Shown here: positions 21,901 through 31,182 of the stretch, piece by piece
Numbering within the stretch: position 1 is the first letter of the stretch
Layout: each line of letters opens with the position of its first letter
Origin: Pseudomonas protegens
GTDB lineage: Bacteria > Pseudomonadota > Gammaproteobacteria > Pseudomonadales > Pseudomonadaceae
Direction: 5' to 3'
DNA length: 64,000 nucleotides
Assembly (NCBI RefSeq): GCF_003363755.1
Contig: NZ_CP031396.1
Location: 3,665,001-3,729,000 of the forward strand
Program-made: the position numbers and the translations under genes
The notes under the pieces: generated by a model
Databases searched by the model: none
What the model was told of the DNA's origin: nothing
The model's input: only the letters and a program-made list of their open reading frames with translations

Positions 21901-24675
21901 GGTGATGGTCTGGCCATTGGACAGCGTTACTACGACCGGGGAGCCAGTTACTGGGGCGGACACCGAGGCTGTGTACACCACGATGCCGCCTTCGGCGACG
22001 CTTGGGGTCGCGGTCAGGCTGACAGTCGACGTATCGATAGTGTCAGTGACATCAGTCACTGCCGGAGCCGGGTTGGTTTCCAGGTTCTCGAAGTTGCCGC
22101 CATCGGTCTTGGTGATGGAGACCTCGACCTTGCCGGCGTCCTTGTAGACGTCATCGGCCGGTGCCGCCACGGTGGCGGTGCCAGTTGTGGCGCCTGCGGC
22201 AATGGTGATCACCGCGCCGTTGCTCAGGGTCACGGTGACGGGAGTGCCAGCAGCGTTGGTCAGGGTCGCGGTGTAAACAATCGATCCGCCTTCTGCCACG
22301 GTATCGGTGGCAGTCACGCTGAGGGTGGTGGTGTCCGGTGTGTCGGTGACCGAGGTTTCAGCTGGCTTGTCGTTGATCTCCAGCTTCTCGTAGTTACCAC
22401 CGTCAGCTTTGGTGATGGTGGTGCTAAGGGAGCTGCCGCCTGCCAGTGCATCGTTTGGCGCGGTGAAGTTCACGGTGCCAGAGGATTCGCCAACCGGAAT
22501 AGTGATGGTCTGTCCGTTGGACAGAGTCACTACAACCGGCGAGCCGGTCACCGGAGCCGTAACCGACGCGGTGTAAACCACGATGCCGCCTTCGGCGACG
22601 CTCGGGGTGGCGGTCAGGCTGACAGTCGACGTATCGATAGTGTCAGTGACATCAGTCACTGCCGGAGCCGGGTTGGTTTCCAGGTTCTCGAAGTTGCCGC
22701 CATCGGTCTTGGTGATGGTGACCTCGACCTTGCCGGCGTCCTTGTACACATCGTCGGCCGGGGCCGCGACGGTGGCGGTGCCGGTGGTGGCACCAGCAGC
22801 GATAGTGATGACAGCACCGTTGCTCAGGGTCACGGTGACCGGAGTCCCTGCAGCGTTGGTCAGCGTAGCGGTGTAAACGATGGACCCGCCTTCTGCTACC
22901 GAGTCAGTAGCACTCAGGCTCAGAGTAGTGGTGTCCGGTGTGTCGGTGACCGAGGTTTCAGCTGGCTTGTCGTTGATCTCCAGCTTCTCGTAGTTACCAC
23001 CGTCAGCCTTGGTGATGGTGGTGCTCAGAGAGCTACCGCCAGCCAGGGCGTCATTCGGCGCGGTGAAGTTCACGGTGCCGGAGGATTCACCGACTGGAAT
23101 AGTGATGGTCTGTCCGTTGGACAGAGTCACCACTACCGGCGAGCCGGTCACCGGAGCCGAAACCGACGCGGTGTAAACCACGATGCCGCCTTCGGCGACG
23201 CTCGGAGTGGCAGTCAGGCTGACGGTGGAAGTGTCGATGGTGTCAGTGACATCAGTCACGGCAGGCGCTGGGTTGGTGACCAGGTTTTCGAAGTTACCGC
23301 CATCGGTCTTGGTGATGGTGACTTCGACCTTGCCGGCATCCTTATAAACGTCATCGGCCGGTGCCGCCACGGTGGCGGTGCCAGTTGTGGCGCCAGCGGC
23401 GATGGTGATCACGGCACCGTTGCTCAGGGTCACGGTGACCGGAGTCCCAGCAGGATTGGTCAGTGTCGCGGTGTAGACGATGGAGCCGCCTTCGGCCACG
23501 GTGCCGGTGGCCGACAGGCTCAGGCCGGTATCGTCAATGGTGTCAGTGACTGTGGTCACGGCCTTGTCGGTGCTGGGCACCAGGCTCTCGAAGTTGCCGC
23601 CCTCGGCCTTGGTGATGCCGACCTCGATGGTGCTGCCGTTCTTGTAGACATCGTTGGCCGGGGCCGCGACGTCGATCGAACCGCTGGACTTGCCCGCTTC
23701 GATGGTGATGACCGAACCGTTGGACAGGGTAATGGTCACCGGCGTCTGCGCCGGGTTGGTCAGGGTGGCGGTGTAGGTGATCTGTCCGCCTTCGGTGACG
23801 TTGGCATCGGCTGTCAGGGTGACGGTGGTGGTGTCGATAGTGTCGGTGATCTGGGTCACCGCCGGGGTTGGATTGACGGTCACCAGCAGGCCACCGCCGC
23901 CAGCGGTGCCGGTCACGCTCACGCTGATCTGGCCGGGGTCGATGTAGACGTTGTCTTGGGGCGCCAGAGGGACCTGCACGCTGCCAGTGGTTTGGCCCGC
24001 ACTGATCACGATGACCGCACCATTGGACAGGGTGACGGTCAGGTCGGTCAGCGGTGCCTGGGTCAGAGTGGCGGTATACACCAGCACACCACCGGCTTCG
24101 GTGATGGTCGGGGTGGCGCCCAGGGTCAGGGTCGCCGGACGCAGCGAATCACTGCCACTGCCGTTACCATTGGCCAGGCCATTATTGTTGGTCAGCCCGC
24201 CAATGGTGTTGTCCTGGGCCGAAGTGGCCAGCCCCAGGCCGGCCGTCGGGAAGCCGATGGTCGGGTCCACCCGGCCAGCGGTTTCCTCAAGCTGGACGAA
24301 GCTATGGCCGCCCCCGGCGGCACCGCCCGTACCTGCTGCGGACGGGCCGGCAGCGGTGGCTTCCAGGTCGGTGGTCGGGTCGACACCCGCGGCAATGGCC
24401 TGCTGCAGTTCAGCCACCGATGGCGCGGCTTGCGCACTGGCCTGGGCCAGGTCGGTGCTGGAGTCTGGTGCGGCACCGCTCCATTGAGTGTCGCGGCCAA
24501 GGTCGAGGGTCCGTCCGTCGGTCAACTCCAGGGTAACGGCACCCGCCGGGCCGGTATCCACCTGGTCACCCACGAACAGGCGGTCGCCTTCGATGAGTAC
24601 GCGCCGGATTCCTTCCGGGGAAACTACGAAAACCTGACCGACAATGCTTTTGACGATGGCAACAACACTGCTCAT
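9907..24675 (-). CDS. lapA: LapA, giant repeat adhesin secreted by type I secretion
   Basis: 4922 aa from ATG 24675 (GGAGAG just upstream; the frame stays open 11 codons further but without a good site). Residues 1-105 form the retention module ([17 protein letters not shown]...), followed by the LapG site TAAG at 107-110. Next come two divergent Ig-like domains and about 33 domains of 100 aa in strict alternation of two types. After these lie a Calx-beta domain (about 13295-13640), two cadherin-like domains (about 12450-13290), a PA14-like domain (about 11990-12430), a vWFA domain with MIDAS motif DTSGS, and RTX nonapeptides before the C-terminal type I secretion signal. It mediates irreversible attachment and biofilm formation, held in the outer membrane by LapE until LapG cuts it. 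Adjacent divergent lapEBC encodes its exporter. Length is close to P. fluorescens LapA. Confidence 0.97.
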   Translation of the reverse strand: MSSVVAIVKSIVGQVFVVSPEGIRRVLIEGDRLFVGDQVDTGPAGAVTLELTDGRTLDLGRDTQWSGAAPDSSTDLAQASAQAAPSVAELQQAIAAGVDPTTDLEATAAGPSAAGTGGAAGGGHSFVQLEETAGRVDPTIGFPTAGLGLATSAQDNTIGGLTNNNGLANGNGSGSDSLRPATLTLGATPTITEAGGVLVYTATLTQAPLTDLTVTLSNGAVIVISAGQTTGSVQVPLAPQDNVYIDPGQISVSVTGTAGGGGLLVTVNPTPAVTQITDTIDTTTVTLTADANVTEGGQITYTATLTNPAQTPVTITLSNGSVITIEAGKSSGSIDVAAPANDVYKNGSTIEVGITKAEGGNFESLVPSTDKAVTTVTDTIDDTGLSLSATGTVAEGGSIVYTATLTNPAGTPVTVTLSNGAVITIAAGATTGTATVAAPADDVYKDAGKVEVTITKTDGGNFENLVTNPAPAVTDVTDTIDTSTVSLTATPSVAEGGIVVYTASVSAPVTGSPVVVTLSNGQTITIPVGESSGTVNFTAPNDALAGGSSLSTTITKADGGNYEKLEINDKPAETSVTDTPDTTTLSLSATDSVAEGGSIVYTATLTNAAGTPVTVTLSNGAVITIAAGATTGTATVAAPADDVYKDAGKVEVTITKTDGGNFENLETNPAPAVTDVTDTIDTSTVSLTATPSVAEGGIVVYTASVTAPVTGSPVVVTLSNGQTITIPVGESSGTVNFTAPNDALAGGSSLSTTITKADGGNYEKLEINDKPAETSVTDTPDTTTLSVTATDTVAEGGSIVYTATLTNAAGTPVTVTLSNGAVITIAAGATTGTATVAAPADDVYKDAGKVEVSITKTDGGNFENLETNPAPAVTDVTDTIDTSTVSLTATPSVAEGGIVVYTASVSAPVTGSPVVVTLSNGQTITIPVGESSGTVNFTAPNDALAGGSSLSTTITKADGGNYEKLEINDKPAETSVTDTPDTTTLSVTATDTVAEGGSIVYTATLTNAAGTPVTVTLSNGAVITIAAGATTGTATVAAPADDVYKDAGKVEVTITKADGGNFENLVTNPAPAVTDVTDTIDTSTVSLTATPSVAEGGIVVYTASVTAPVTGSPVVVTLSNGQTITIPVGESSGSVNFTAPNDALAGGSSLSTTITKADGGNYEKLEISDKPAETSVTDTPDTTTLSLSATDSVAEGGSIVYTATLTNAAGTPVTVTLSNGAVITIAAGATTGTATVAAPADDVYKDAGKVEVTISKAEGGNFENLETNPAPAVTDVTDTIDTSTVSLTATPSVAEGGIVVYTASVTAPVTGSPVVVTLSNGQTITIPVGESSGSVNFTAPNDALAGGSSLSTTITKADGGNYEKLEISDKPAETSVTDTPDTTTLSLTATESVAEGGSIVYTATLTNAAGTPVTVTLSNGAVITIAAGATTGTATVAAPADDVYKDAGKVEATITKTDGGNFENLVTNPAPAVTDVTDTIDTSTVSLTATPSVAEGGTVVYTASVTAPVTGSPVVVTLSNGQTITIPVGESSGSANFTAPNDALAGGSSLSTTITKADGGNYEKLDINDKPAETSVTDTPDTTTLSLSATDSVAEGGSIVYTATLTNAAGTPVTVTLSNGAVITIAAGATTGTATVAAPADDVYKDAGKVEVTISKADGGNFENLETNPAPAVTDVTDTIDTSTISLTATPSVAEGGTVVYTASVSAPVTGSPVVVTLSNGQTITIPVGESSATVNFTAPNDALAGGSSLSTTITKTEGGNYEKLEINDKPAETAVTDTPDTTTLSLSATDSVAEGGSIVYTATLSNAAGTPVTVTLSNGAVITIAAGATSGTATVAAPADDVYKDAGKVEATITKADGGNFENLETNPAPAVTDVTDTIDTSTVSLTATPSVAEGGTVVYTASVTAPVTGSPVVVTLSNGQTITIPVGESSATVNFTAPNDALAGGSSLSTTITKADGGNYEKLEISDKPAETSVTDTPDTTTLSLSATDSVAEGGSIVYTATLTNAAGTPVTVTLSNGAVITIAAGATTGTATVAAPADDVYKDAGKVEATITKADGGNFENLVTNPAPAVTDVTDTIDTSTVSLTATPSVAEGGIVVYTASVTAPVTGSPLVVTLSNGQTITIPVGESQGSVNFTAPNDALAGGSSLSTTITKADGGNYEKLEVSDKPAETSVTDTPDTTTLSLSATDSVAEGGSIVYTATLSNAAGTPVTVTLSNGAVITIAAGATSGTATVAAPADDVYKDAGKVEVTITKADGGNFENLETNPAPAVTDVTDTIDTSTVSLTATPSVAEGGIVVYTASVSAPVTGSPVVVTLSNGQTITIPVGESSGTVNFTAPNDALAGGSSLSTTITKADGGNYEKLEINDKPAETSVTDTPDTTTLSLSATDSVAEGGSIVYTATLTNAAGTPVTVTLSNGAVITIAAGATSGTTTVAAPADDVYKDAGKVEATITKADGGNFENLVTNPAPAVTDVTDTIDTSTVSLTATPSVAEGGIVVYTASVSAPVTGSPVVVTLSNGQTITIPVGESSATVNFTAPNDALAGGSSLSTTITKADGGNYEKLEISDKPAETSVTDTPDTTTLSLSATDSVAEGGSIVYTATLTNAAGTPVTVTLSNGAVITIATGATSGTATVAAPADDVYKDAGKVEATITKADGGNFENLVTNPAPAVTDVTDTIDISTVSLTATPSVAEGGIVVYTASVTAPVTGSPVVVTLSNGQTITIPVGESQGSVNFTAPNDALAGGSSLSTTITKADGGNYEKLEINDKPAETSVTDTPDTTTLSLSATESVAEGGSIIYTATLTNAAGTPVTVTLSNGAVITIAAGATSGTATVAAPADDVYKDAGKVEATITKADGGNFENLVTNPAPAVTDVADTIDTSTVSLTATPSVAEGGTVVYTASVTAPVTGSPVVVTLSNGQTITIPVGESSATVNFTAPNDALAGGSSLSTTITKADGGNYEKLEISDKPAETSVTDTPDTTTLSLSATDSVAEGGSIVYTATLTNAAGTPVTVTLSNGAVITIAAGATSGTATVAAPADDVYKDAGKVEATITKTDGGNFENLVTNPAPAVTDVTDTIDTSTVSLTATPSVAEGGTVVYTASVSAPVTGSPVVVTLSNGQTITIPVGESSGTVNFTAPNDALAGGSSLSATITKADGGNYEKLEISDKPAETSVTDTPDTTTLSLSATDSVAEGGSIVYTATLSNAAGTPVTVTLSNGAVITIAAGATTGTATVAAPTDDVYKDAGKVEATITKAEGGNFEKLVPNTTPAVTDVTDTIDNSTVTLKATPSAAEGGNVTYTATVSAPVTGSPVTVNLANGEKITIPVGETTGSVSISAPNDVLVGHTPLTNSITNVSGGNYENLVADKTPVSTTVTDTVDTTSVSLSATGTVAEGGSIVYTATLSNAAGTPVTVTLSNGAVITIAAGATTGTATVAAPTDDVYKDAGKVEATITKAEGGNFEKLVPNTTPAVTDVTDTIDNSTVTLKATPSAAEGGNVTYTATVSAPVTGSPVTVNLANGEKITIPVGETTGSVSISAPNDVLVGHTPLTNSITNVSGGNYENLVADKTPVSTTVTDSVDTTSVSLSATGTVAEGGSIIYTATLTNAAGTPVTVTLSNGAVINIAAGNTTGTVTVAAPADDVYIDAGKVNASITSATGGNFEKLVPDTTPAVTNVTDTVDTTSVGITGSTSVTEGQTASYTVSLTHPAQTEVTLKISYSGTATDGSDFSGVYTVKIPAGASSANFNVATIDNKITEGTENFTVKIDSASGGNFENLVVGSNNSVTTSIIDNDAPPVIDLDANNSSGATGADYKVTFTEGTTGPGVSIADTDLSITDPDSTMLTGATIVLTNRQPGDSLNLGNNVNGININANSKDGSITLTLSGNATLADYMQQIKNITFTNNSEDPSTTPRTITVTVTDGGNYSNVATTTVNVVAVNDAPTATGGAVTGSEDSPLALTWSNFGVSDVDSPAANLGVKITQLPGDGKLQYLDGSTWKDVANNQTFSKADIDAGKLRFTPDANESGTNGYGGSGVGNQQADYAQIKFQPTDGQALGSTGTVTVDITPVADAPTLSVAGNNVNSVGLLKEVWTGLSGLGTDGNGASASTLKSVIDAAGTPNSSSLATNVQSDGNITPGTASKTSGLIYLEAGKAYTFSGTGDDSLLVTIGGKNVASTTWGAGGNLNGTFTPTTSGYYTIDIYHHNQSGPGSYDVNLSVNGGAAVDLSNAGVPLYTGVTDLTNAGVSVSELHGTNGEGYYDGYKLNEGGEGGSVHLSKISTGLTDTDGSETLSVKISGIPAGSVLSDGAGHTFTATASSGEANVTGWNLGNLTVTPPPYYNGTFNLNVTSTSTESLGGSASTSAQIPVKVYPANYNAMVATADDDTVIGTDGNDIVVADIGGLTVVPGTNYNIAFMVDTSGSMSSASITAAKNSLTSVFNTLKNSIGSAGSGTVNIFLADFDTQVNKSVAVNLNDPNALAQLKAVLDSMASGGGTNYEDVFKTTANFFQSSQATGNTNAKNLTYFITDGQPTFYQSGEQTNPTLYGNVRLDDVVTTSNYKLGDTFSKTIDSDHILSVSSNGTVKLQTYSTNWWGQGSWNTATLGTLHAQGDGTYELSNLAGSGSSTDYYTSTNSSSGFALLSGLSNVEAIGINSGVSLNDLKPYDSDGKPQTNIDPNDLANSIIGHTEATMPGADKVSGGDGNDILFGDLVSFNGIAGEGYQAMQAYVAEQNGVDVSKVTTSNVHQYITEHYKEFDVSGSHDGNDTLLGGAGNDILFGQGGNDTLDGGKGNDILLGGTGKDTLIGGQGNDILIGGSGADTFVWKAGDTGNDVIKDFKASEGDRIDLRDLLQGESASTIDNFLKITTVDGVSTLQVSSEGKLNAAGGLANADVTIKLEGNNWSNANINSLIAGSDPTIKIDHNNS
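10180..10620 (-). other. LapA RTX calcium-binding nonapeptide region
   Basis: Encodes [10 protein letters not shown] followed, after a gap of about 50 residues, by six consecutive GGxGxD-type repeats ([36 protein letters not shown] and so on) and the usual [17 protein letters not shown] block. This is the hallmark of calcium-folded type I secretion substrates and lies just before the C-terminal secretion signal. Confidence 0.92.
10720..11455 (-). other. LapA von Willebrand factor A domain
   Basis: The encoded segment opens [15 protein letters not shown], giving the MIDAS DxSxS motif. The downstream Thr (GGGTNYEDV) and Asp (FITDGQPTF) of the metal site are present. vWFA domains near the C-terminus are common in large type I secreted adhesins and are thought to take part in matrix or partner binding. 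Confidence 0.88.
13640..23540 (-). repeat. LapA tandem array, about 16.5 copies of a 600-bp unit
   Basis: The period is exactly 600 bp, i.e. two 100-residue Ig-like domains. Type A opens near [19 protein letters not shown] and ends [13 protein letters not shown]. Type B opens near [19 protein letters not shown] and ends [11 protein letters not shown]. Every B-domain end recurs at 600-bp steps from about 14520 to 22920. Two units nearest the gene's 3' end (about 13940-15110) carry a distinct B variant ([13 protein letters not shown], ending [11 protein letters not shown] or TVTDSVD) and are almost identical to each other. Copies differ mainly by synonymous changes and a few substitutions (SSG/SSA/SQG, ETN/VTN). 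Confidence 0.95.
24346..24357 (-). other. LapG cleavage motif TAAG in LapA
   Basis: Codons for Thr-Ala-Ala-Gly at residues 107-110 counted from ATG 24675, in the context [11 protein letters not shown]. In P. fluorescens Pf0-1 LapG cuts a TAAG motif at the same residue numbers, between the two alanines. The match in number and sequence also supports the chosen start. Confidence 0.9.
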
Positions 24676-25037
24676 TGGGGACTCTCCGGTGTACCGCTCA
24701 GTTGACATCCATGTACCGGCTTGGGCGCGGGCCGCAACTCAGTCTGGAGGTACATTGCTGTGTAATTGGGAACGGGTATTTGACAGTATAGTCGTCAATA
24801 TTTTGGCTAGATTTTTTCGAGATTAACTTTATGCCAAACTATTGACCTTATGGGTGCCATCCTAAACAATCGCCGAATTAATGTCACATTGATATTCGTG
24901 CAGTAACCTGACTTGAAGTATGTGAACCAGTTCTTAGTTTGAACTTTCCGACGGACGGTCGTTGTGGTTGCAATCATTCGATGTGGCACCACGTTATGAC
25001 GTGTTTCTGGACATGCTGTCCGAGGGAAATTCTTACC
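24676..25037. promoter_or_regulatory. Divergent lapA / lapE promoter region
   Basis: 362 bp between the oppositely oriented starts of lapA and lapE, clearly more AT-rich than its neighbours (especially 24770-24950). It must hold promoters for both the adhesin and its exporter. TTGACA at 24780-24785 and several TATA-like hexamers are present, but I cannot pair them into a convincing -35/-10 set. Ribosome sites are GGAGAG for lapA and GAGGGA for lapE. No gene is seen. Confidence 0.7.
24794..24807. promoter_or_regulatory. Candidate FleQ-binding site
   Basis: GTCAATATTTTGGC resembles the FleQ box described for Pseudomonas biofilm genes (GTCANTAAATTGAC), agreeing at about ten of the thirteen specified positions including the GTCA half. 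FleQ with c-di-GMP controls lapA transcription in P. putida and P. fluorescens, so position between lapA and lapE fits. Sequence resemblance only. Confidence 0.4.
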
Positions 25038-26390
25038 ATGCGTTTTCACCTGTTCAAGGCCCTGCCGTTCGCCTTAGCTGCCAGTTTCGTGCAGGCACAA
25101 ACACTCCCCGAAGCCATGCAGAAAGCACTGGATGTGCACCCGGAAATTCAAGCCGGGGTAAACAGCCGTCTAGCCGCCGACTATCAACTTAAAGCCGCCA
25201 AGGGTGGCTATTTGCCGCGTGTCGATATGCTCGCTGGCTACGGTCGCGAAGGGACCGATAACCCTAGTACTCGTGCGGGTACTGGCAGCAATCACTGGGA
25301 AACCCTGAACCGTAGCGAGTCAAGTTTACGTCTCCAGCAGATGGTTTTTGACGGTTTTGCCACGTCCAGCGAAGTGGGGCGTCAACAAGCCACCGTCAAC
25401 TCTCGGGCTTATTCCCTGCTGGGTACTTCCGAGCGCACCGCGCTGACCGTGGCCCAGGTGTACCTGGATGTGTTGACCCGTCGTCAATTCGTGCAACTGG
25501 CAGAAGACAATCTGCGTAATCACGAACGCATCTACGACCAGATCAAACTGCGCACCCAGCGTGGCGTGGGCAGTGGCGCCGACCTTGACCAGGCCGAAGC
25601 GCGCATGGCCCAGGCCCGCAACAACCTGATCACCGAGCAGACCAACCTGGCCGACGCCCAGACCAACTACCTGAGTGCGGTAGGGCAGATGCCGGATCAA
25701 CTGGAACGCCCTGCCAGTTTTATGGCGATGCTGCCGGCCAACCTCGATGAGGCCCGCCGTCAGATGCTGGAAAACAGCCCGATCCTGCGCTCCGCCGAGT
25801 CCGACATTGTCGCTGCCGAGAAGCAGTACGACGCCGCCAAATCGGCGTTCTACCCACGCTTCGATGCTGAGCTGGGACGCACCGCCGACAACGACCTCGA
25901 CGGTCAGAACGGCCACAACAATGAATGGCAGGCCATGTTGCGCATGCGCTTCAACCTGTTCGCCGGCGGCAGTAACAAGGCCGATCTGGAGTCCAAGGCC
26001 TACCAGTCCAACCAGGCGCTGGATATCCGCAACAACGCTCTGCGGGTGCTGAACGAAGAGTTGGGCCTGGCCTGGAACGCCTTGAGCAATGCCAACGCTC
26101 AGGTGCCGATCGCCCAGCAATATGTCGATCGCAGCACCGCGGTGCGCACGGCCTACCAGAAGCAGTTCAGTCTGGGCGAGCGCACCCTGCTGGACCTGCT
26201 CGACAGTGAAAACGAACTGTTCACCGCCTCCCGGCGTTTGGCCGAGATCCAGAACATTCAGTTATTTACTCAGTATCGAATCAAGGCGACCATGGGCGAG
26301 TTGCTCAAGAGCCAGGGAGTGGTCGCACCTATGGCTTCGGTCGTGCAGAACGATGCGAAGCCCAAGGTCCAGCTGCCTGGGATGAATTGA
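25038..26390 (+). CDS. lapE: LapE, TolC-family outer membrane channel of the LapA exporter
   Basis: 450 aa. N-terminal signal peptide MRFHLFKALPFALAASFVQA followed by QTLPEAMQKALDVHPEI, the usual start of the first outer-membrane-efflux-protein repeat. Two OEP repeats follow, with the closing motif FSLGERTLLDLLDSENELF seen in TolC homologues of type I systems. The start at 25038 (GAGGGA upstream) is chosen because the signal peptide begins there; the frame is open 33 codons further up. It forms the outer membrane pore with LapB and LapC and retains the LapA N-terminus until cleavage. First gene of lapEBC. Confidence 0.95.
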   Translation: MRFHLFKALPFALAASFVQAQTLPEAMQKALDVHPEIQAGVNSRLAADYQLKAAKGGYLPRVDMLAGYGREGTDNPSTRAGTGSNHWETLNRSESSLRLQQMVFDGFATSSEVGRQQATVNSRAYSLLGTSERTALTVAQVYLDVLTRRQFVQLAEDNLRNHERIYDQIKLRTQRGVGSGADLDQAEARMAQARNNLITEQTNLADAQTNYLSAVGQMPDQLERPASFMAMLPANLDEARRQMLENSPILRSAESDIVAAEKQYDAAKSAFYPRFDAELGRTADNDLDGQNGHNNEWQAMLRMRFNLFAGGSNKADLESKAYQSNQALDIRNNALRVLNEELGLAWNALSNANAQVPIAQQYVDRSTAVRTAYQKQFSLGERTLLDLLDSENELFTASRRLAEIQNIQLFTQYRIKATMGELLKSQGVVAPMASVVQNDAKPKVQLPGMN

Positions 26391-26427
26391 GCTACTTTCA
26401 TCCTATTGCCAGCCAAGAGTGTCCAGC

Positions 26428-28584
26428 GTGGAATCAGAAGTCAGTCGTGTGCAATTCAGTCATGATCCGCGCGGCATGCATGACGACCCCTTGCTGGATG
26501 GGCTGCTGACCCTTTGCTTCCTGCATCAGAAGCCCGCCAGTGCGGCCATGCTGACCACGGGTCTGCCATTGCCGTCACAGCGCTTGAGCGCCGAGCTGCT
26601 GCCCCGTGCGGCGGCCCGGGCCGGGCTGCAGGGGCGCGTTTTACGTCGCAAGCTCGAGCAGATTCCGACCATCGCGATGCCCGCCCTGCTATTGCTCAAG
26701 GACGGCCGCAGCGCCGTGCTTCTGGGCTGGCAGGGTGAGGACCAGGCACGGCTGCTGCTCAGCGAAAGCGACGGCGGTGAAGTCTGCGTCAATCGCCAGC
26801 TACTGGCCGACGACTACAGCGGCCAGGTGTTCTTTGCCCAGCCCCAGCACAAGTTCGACGTCAATCACGGGTCGCTGATTCCCCGGGCCCGCTCCTGGTT
26901 CCGCGACACCCTCAAGCGTTCGCGCTGGTTGTATGCCGACGCCATCGCCGCGAGCCTGCTGATCAATATCATCGCCATGGCCGCGCCGCTGTTCGTGATG
27001 AATGTCTACGACCGGGTAGTCCCCAACCAGGCCACCTCGACCCTGTGGGTGCTGTCCATTGGCATCATGGGCGCCTACATTTTCGACCTGATCCTCAAGA
27101 GTCTGCGCAGCCTGTGCCTGGACCTGGCGGGGAAAAAGACCGACTTGATCATTTCCGCCACGCTGTTCGAGCGCATCGTCGGCATGGCCATGAAGTACCG
27201 CCCGGCTCGGGTCGGCAGCTTCGCCCAGAACATCCATGAGTTTCAGAGCCTGCGGGATTTTCTCGCGTCCCTGACCCTCACCAGCCTCATCGACCTGCCG
27301 TTCACCCTGCTGATCTTCCTGGTGATCGCCATCTTGGGCGGGCACCTGGTGTGGATTCCGGTGCTGGCGTTCCCCATCGCCCTGGGTATCGGCTACGCCT
27401 TGCAGAAGCCCCTGGTGGCGACCATGGAGAAAACCATGGCCCTGGGTGCCGAGCGTCAATCGAGCCTGATCGAAACCCTGGCCGGGCTGGACGCGGTCAA
27501 GGTCAACAACGCTGAAAGCGAGCGTCAGTATCAATGGGAGCAGACCATTGGCACCCTCAGCCGCCTGGAACTGCGGGTGAAGATGCTCTCCAGCCTGGCG
27601 ATGAACATCACCTTGCTGATCCAGCAACTGGCCGGGGTGATCATGATCATCTTCGGCGTGTACCAGATCATCGACGGCAACCTCAGCATGGGCGGGCTGA
27701 TCGCTTGCTACATGCTCAGCGGCCGGGCCCTGAGCCCGCTGGCTTCGCTGTCCGGCTTGCTGACCCGCTACCAGCAGGCCCGCGTCACCATGACCTCGGT
27801 GGACCAGATGATGGAGCTGCCCCAGGAGCGCAATTTCGACGAGCGTCCCCTGAGCCGCAACGTGCTGCAGGGCGCCATCGAATGCCGGCTGTTGAATTTC
27901 ACCTACCCGGGGCAGCAGAACCCGGCGCTCAAGAACATCAATCTGGTGATCAAGCCAGGCGAGAAGGTCGGCATCATCGGCCGCAGCGGCTCGGGCAAAA
28001 GCTCCCTGGCCAAGCTGCTGGTAGGGCTTTACCAGCCCGATTCCGGTGCCTTGCTGGTGGACGGCGTGGACATCCGCCAGATCGATGTCAGCGAGTTGCG
28101 CCATAACATTGGCTACGTGCCCCAGGACATCCAGCTGCTGGCCGGTACCCTGCGGGACAACCTGACCTCCGGTGCCCGCTACGTTGAAGACGAGCTGGTG
28201 CTGCAAGCCGCCGAACTGGCGGGGGTTCACGAATTCGCCCGGCTGCACCCGCAAGGCTATGAATTGCAGGTGGGTGAACGTGGACAGAACCTGTCCGGTG
28301 GCCAGCGTCAGAACGTCGCCCTGGCCCGTGCCCTGTTGCTCAACCCGCAGATCCTGTTGCTCGACGAGCCCACCAGCGCCATGGACAACACCGGTGAAGA
28401 ACGCCTGAAGCAGCGCCTGGAGTCAGTGGTGCAGAACAAGACCGTGGTCCTGGTTACTCACCGGGCGTCGCTGTTGTCGCTGGTGGATCGGTTGTTGGTG
28501 GTGGACCGTGGACAGATCCTGGCCGATGGCCCGAAAGCGGTGGTGATGGAAGCGTTGAAGAAGGGGCAGATCAGTGTTGCTTAA
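26428..28584 (+). CDS. lapB: LapB, type I secretion ABC transporter for LapA
   Basis: 718 aa fused permease-ATPase. Residues 1-140 are a C39-peptidase-like domain without the catalytic Cys, as in exporters of RTX adhesins that need no leader removal. Then comes a six-helix membrane domain (about 160-440) and an ABC ATPase with Walker A GRSGSGKS (518-525), signature LSGGQ (622-626), Walker B ILLLDEPTSAMD and H-loop VTHR. The GTG at 26428 gives MESEVSRVQ and has AAGAG 8 nt upstream; another in-frame GTG at 26419 is possible. It powers LapA export across the inner membrane. It overlaps lapC by 11 nt. Confidence 0.95.
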   Translation: MESEVSRVQFSHDPRGMHDDPLLDGLLTLCFLHQKPASAAMLTTGLPLPSQRLSAELLPRAAARAGLQGRVLRRKLEQIPTIAMPALLLLKDGRSAVLLGWQGEDQARLLLSESDGGEVCVNRQLLADDYSGQVFFAQPQHKFDVNHGSLIPRARSWFRDTLKRSRWLYADAIAASLLINIIAMAAPLFVMNVYDRVVPNQATSTLWVLSIGIMGAYIFDLILKSLRSLCLDLAGKKTDLIISATLFERIVGMAMKYRPARVGSFAQNIHEFQSLRDFLASLTLTSLIDLPFTLLIFLVIAILGGHLVWIPVLAFPIALGIGYALQKPLVATMEKTMALGAERQSSLIETLAGLDAVKVNNAESERQYQWEQTIGTLSRLELRVKMLSSLAMNITLLIQQLAGVIMIIFGVYQIIDGNLSMGGLIACYMLSGRALSPLASLSGLLTRYQQARVTMTSVDQMMELPQERNFDERPLSRNVLQGAIECRLLNFTYPGQQNPALKNINLVIKPGEKVGIIGRSGSGKSSLAKLLVGLYQPDSGALLVDGVDIRQIDVSELRHNIGYVPQDIQLLAGTLRDNLTSGARYVEDELVLQAAELAGVHEFARLHPQGYELQVGERGQNLSGGQRQNVALARALLLNPQILLLDEPTSAMDNTGEERLKQRLESVVQNKTVVLVTHRASLLSLVDRLLVVDRGQILADGPKAVVMEALKKGQISVA

Positions 28585-29941
28585 GTCGGGATTCAAGGAC
28601 TCGATCCGCCGCTATTTTAAAGGCACCGATTCTCTTCAGGGGCAGCCGCTGCCTGAGGTCAACAAGGCCCTGATCGAAGATGCGCCTCGGGTCATTCGCC
28701 TGACCATCTGGGGCATCATCGCGTTCTTCCTGTTCCTGGTGCTGTGGGCCAACTTCGCGGTCATCGACGAAGTGACCAAGGGCGAGGGCAAGGCCATTCC
28801 GTCGTCCAAGGTGCAGAAGATCCAGAACCTGGAAGGCGGCATTGTCTCCGAGCTGTACGTCAAGGAAGGCCAGGTGGTGGAGGCCGGGGCGCCGCTGATC
28901 CGTCTGGATGACACGCGCTTCCAGTCCAACGTCGGTGAGACCGAGACTGTGCGCCTGTCCATGTTGCTGCGGGTCGAGCGCCTGAGCGCCGAGGTCGATG
29001 ACCGGGCGCTGAATTTCCCCGAGGACGTGCTCAAGGAAGTCCCCGGCCAGGCCGCCAGCGAAAAGTCCCTCTATGAAAGTCGTCGCCAGCAACTGCATGA
29101 CGAAATCGGCGGCCTTCAGGAACAGCTGATCCAGAAGCAACAGGAGCTGCGCGAGTTCACCTCCAAGCAGGCTCAGTACCGTCAGCAGTTGGGCTTGCAA
29201 CGCCAGGAAATTGCCATGTCCGAGCCTTTGGTGGCCCAGGGCGCGGTATCACCGGTGGAAGTGCTGCGGCTCAAGCGTGCCGAAGTGGAAACCCGCGGCC
29301 AGCTGGACGCCACCACCCTGGCGATTCCTCGTGCCGAATCGGCGATCAAGGAAGTGCAGCGCAAGATCGATGAAACCCGCGGCAAGTTCCGCAGCGAGGC
29401 CCTGACCCAGCTCAACGAGGCGCGCACCGAACTGAACAAGGCCAGCGCCACCGGCAAGGCCCTGGAAGACCGGGTCAGCCGGACCCTGGTCACCTCGCCG
29501 GTGCGCGGTATCGTCAAGCAACTGATGGTCAACACCATCGGTGGCGTGATCCAGCCGGGCAGCGACATGGTGGAGATCGTGCCCCTGGACGACACCCTGT
29601 TGGTGGAAGCCAAGATCCGTCCCCAGGACATCGCGTTCCTGCACCCGGGGCAGGAAGCGATCGTCAAGTTCAGCGCCTATGACTACACCATCTACGGCGG
29701 CCTCAAGGCCCGCCTGGAGCAGATCGGTGCCGACACCATCACCGACGAAGACAAGAAAACCACCTATTACATGATCAAGCTGCGCACCGACCGCAGCCAT
29801 CTGGGCACCGATGAAAAACCGCTGCTGATCATCCCCGGGATGGTCGCATCGGTGGACATCATCACCGGCAAGAAGAGCATCCTCAGCTACCTGCTCAAGC
29901 CGATCATCCGCGCCCGCGCTGAAGCCCTGCACGAGCGCTGA
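28574..29941 (+). CDS. lapC: LapC, HlyD-family membrane fusion protein of the LapA exporter
   Basis: 455 aa. A short cytoplasmic N-terminus with one TM helix (about 45-66), then a biotinyl-lipoyl-like segment (KIQNLEGGIVSELYVKEGQ), a long periplasmic coiled-coil hairpin (about 140-300), the returning half of the lipoyl domain (VTSPVRGIVKQLMV) and a beta-barrel domain. It bridges LapB and LapE. The GTG start lies inside the end of lapB (GTG TTG CTT), so the two are translationally coupled. It ends the operon; a REP pair follows. Confidence 0.94.
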   Translation: MLLKSGFKDSIRRYFKGTDSLQGQPLPEVNKALIEDAPRVIRLTIWGIIAFFLFLVLWANFAVIDEVTKGEGKAIPSSKVQKIQNLEGGIVSELYVKEGQVVEAGAPLIRLDDTRFQSNVGETETVRLSMLLRVERLSAEVDDRALNFPEDVLKEVPGQAASEKSLYESRRQQLHDEIGGLQEQLIQKQQELREFTSKQAQYRQQLGLQRQEIAMSEPLVAQGAVSPVEVLRLKRAEVETRGQLDATTLAIPRAESAIKEVQRKIDETRGKFRSEALTQLNEARTELNKASATGKALEDRVSRTLVTSPVRGIVKQLMVNTIGGVIQPGSDMVEIVPLDDTLLVEAKIRPQDIAFLHPGQEAIVKFSAYDYTIYGGLKARLEQIGADTITDEDKKTTYYMIKLRTDRSHLGTDEKPLLIIPGMVASVDIITGKKSILSYLLKPIIRARAEALHER

Positions 29942-29969
29942 TCCATGTAAGAAGCGACCTTGCCAGCCT

Positions 29970-30035
29970 TGTAGGAGCTGGCTTGCCAGCCAAGGGACCC
30001 GTGAGAGCGCCTTCGCCGGCAAGCCGGCTCCTACA
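29970..30035. repeat. REP pair downstream of lapC
   Basis: TGTAGGAGCTGGCTTGCCAGC and the inverted GCCGGCAAGCCGGCTCCTACA face each other about 20 nt apart, the typical paired arrangement of Pseudomonas REP elements. The rest of the 327-bp gap to the next gene (29942-30268) holds an AT-rich stretch near 30095-30150 that probably carries the promoter of the dioxygenase operon, and a GC-rich palindrome (GCGCGCCCTGGGCGCGC, about 30232-30248) just before its ribosome site. No gene is seen. Confidence 0.85.
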
Positions 30036-30268
30036 GTTCGTCTCATCGAGCCGTCGACAGCGCAGCGTCCCCAGGTATCGCACCGCTCGAATCAACATAT
30101 CGTTATTCGCTAACGGTATTTAAAATCGCTTTCTTATATCTATAAAGTCGACTCCCTGCGTACCTGCCGACCAATCGGCGCGCCGCACGAAATGAACCCA
30201 CACGGGATCTCCGTGAGTTTCTGATCGACGCGCGCGCCCTGGGCGCGCCTGCGCGGGAGTTTTAAGTC

Positions 30269-31156
30269 ATGTCTGCATCAGCCAGTGCCGCGCCCATCGC
30301 TGCACAAGCCTTCGAAATCCGTCCCTTCAGCGGCGCCGTGGGCGCCGAGATTATCGGCCTGGACCTGTCCCGGCCGGTCAACGACCAGGACTTCGCCCGC
30401 ATCCACCGCGCCCATCTGGATCACCACGTGGTGGTGTTCCGCGACCAGCGCATCAGCCCCCAACAACAGATCGCCTTCAGCCGCCGCTTCGGCGTGCTGC
30501 AGATCCATGTGCTCAAGCAGTTCCTGCTGGCCGGTCACCCGGAAATCCTCATCGTTTCCAACATCATCGAGAACGGCCAGTCCATTGGCCTGGGGGATGC
30601 CGGCAAGTTCTGGCACTCGGACCTGTCCTACAAGGAACTGCCGAGCCTGGGCTCGATGCTGCACGCCCAGGAATTGCCGGCCGAAGGTGGCGACACCCTG
30701 TTCGCCGACATGCACACAGCCTGGGACACCCTGCCCGAGGCACTGCGCAAGGCGGTGCAGGGCCGCAGCGCCGCGCATTCCTACACGGCCCGCTACAGCG
30801 AGACCAAGTTCGAGGGCAACTGGCGCCCGACCCTGACCCCGGAGCAACTGGCCCAGGTCGCCGAGGTGGTGCACCCCATCGTCCGCACCCACCCGGAAAA
30901 CGGCCGCAAGGCATTGTTCGTCAGCGAGGGGTTCACCACCCGCATCGTCGGCCTGCCGGAAGACGAAAGCGCCCAATTGCTGGCCGAGCTGTACGCCCAC
31001 AGCGTGCTGCCGGAAAACATCTACCGCCATCAATGGCAGCCCCACGATCTGGTGTTCTGGGACAACCGCTCGCTGATCCACCTGGCCGCCGGTTGCCCGA
31101 GCCATCTGCGCCGCAAGCTGTATCGCACCACCATCCAGGGCGACGCCCCTTACTGA
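30269..31156 (+). CDS. TauD/TfdA-family Fe(II)/2-oxoglutarate dioxygenase
   Basis: 295 aa, the family's usual length. The iron-binding facial triad is visible as His-x-Asp in WHSDLSY (about residues 115-117) and a distal His near HLAAG. The 2-oxoglutarate-binding Arg is probably in HLRRKLYRTT near the C-terminus. Such enzymes release sulfite from taurine or alkanesulfonates, or cleave sulfate esters or aryloxyacids. The three downstream genes form a SsuABC/TauABC-type importer, so a role in scavenging an organosulfur compound is the best inference. Substrate not determinable here. ATG with GGGAG about 9 nt upstream. First gene of the operon. Confidence 0.88.
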   Translation: MSASASAAPIAAQAFEIRPFSGAVGAEIIGLDLSRPVNDQDFARIHRAHLDHHVVVFRDQRISPQQQIAFSRRFGVLQIHVLKQFLLAGHPEILIVSNIIENGQSIGLGDAGKFWHSDLSYKELPSLGSMLHAQELPAEGGDTLFADMHTAWDTLPEALRKAVQGRSAAHSYTARYSETKFEGNWRPTLTPEQLAQVAEVVHPIVRTHPENGRKALFVSEGFTTRIVGLPEDESAQLLAELYAHSVLPENIYRHQWQPHDLVFWDNRSLIHLAAGCPSHLRRKLYRTTIQGDAPY

Positions 31157-31182
31157 TCGCCAGGCACGGCAGGAGAATCATC

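Noticed and set aside
13640..23540. Possible CRISPR-like or satellite DNA array
   Set aside because: The repeats are in frame, 600 bp long without spacers, and encode Ig-like domains of an adhesin.
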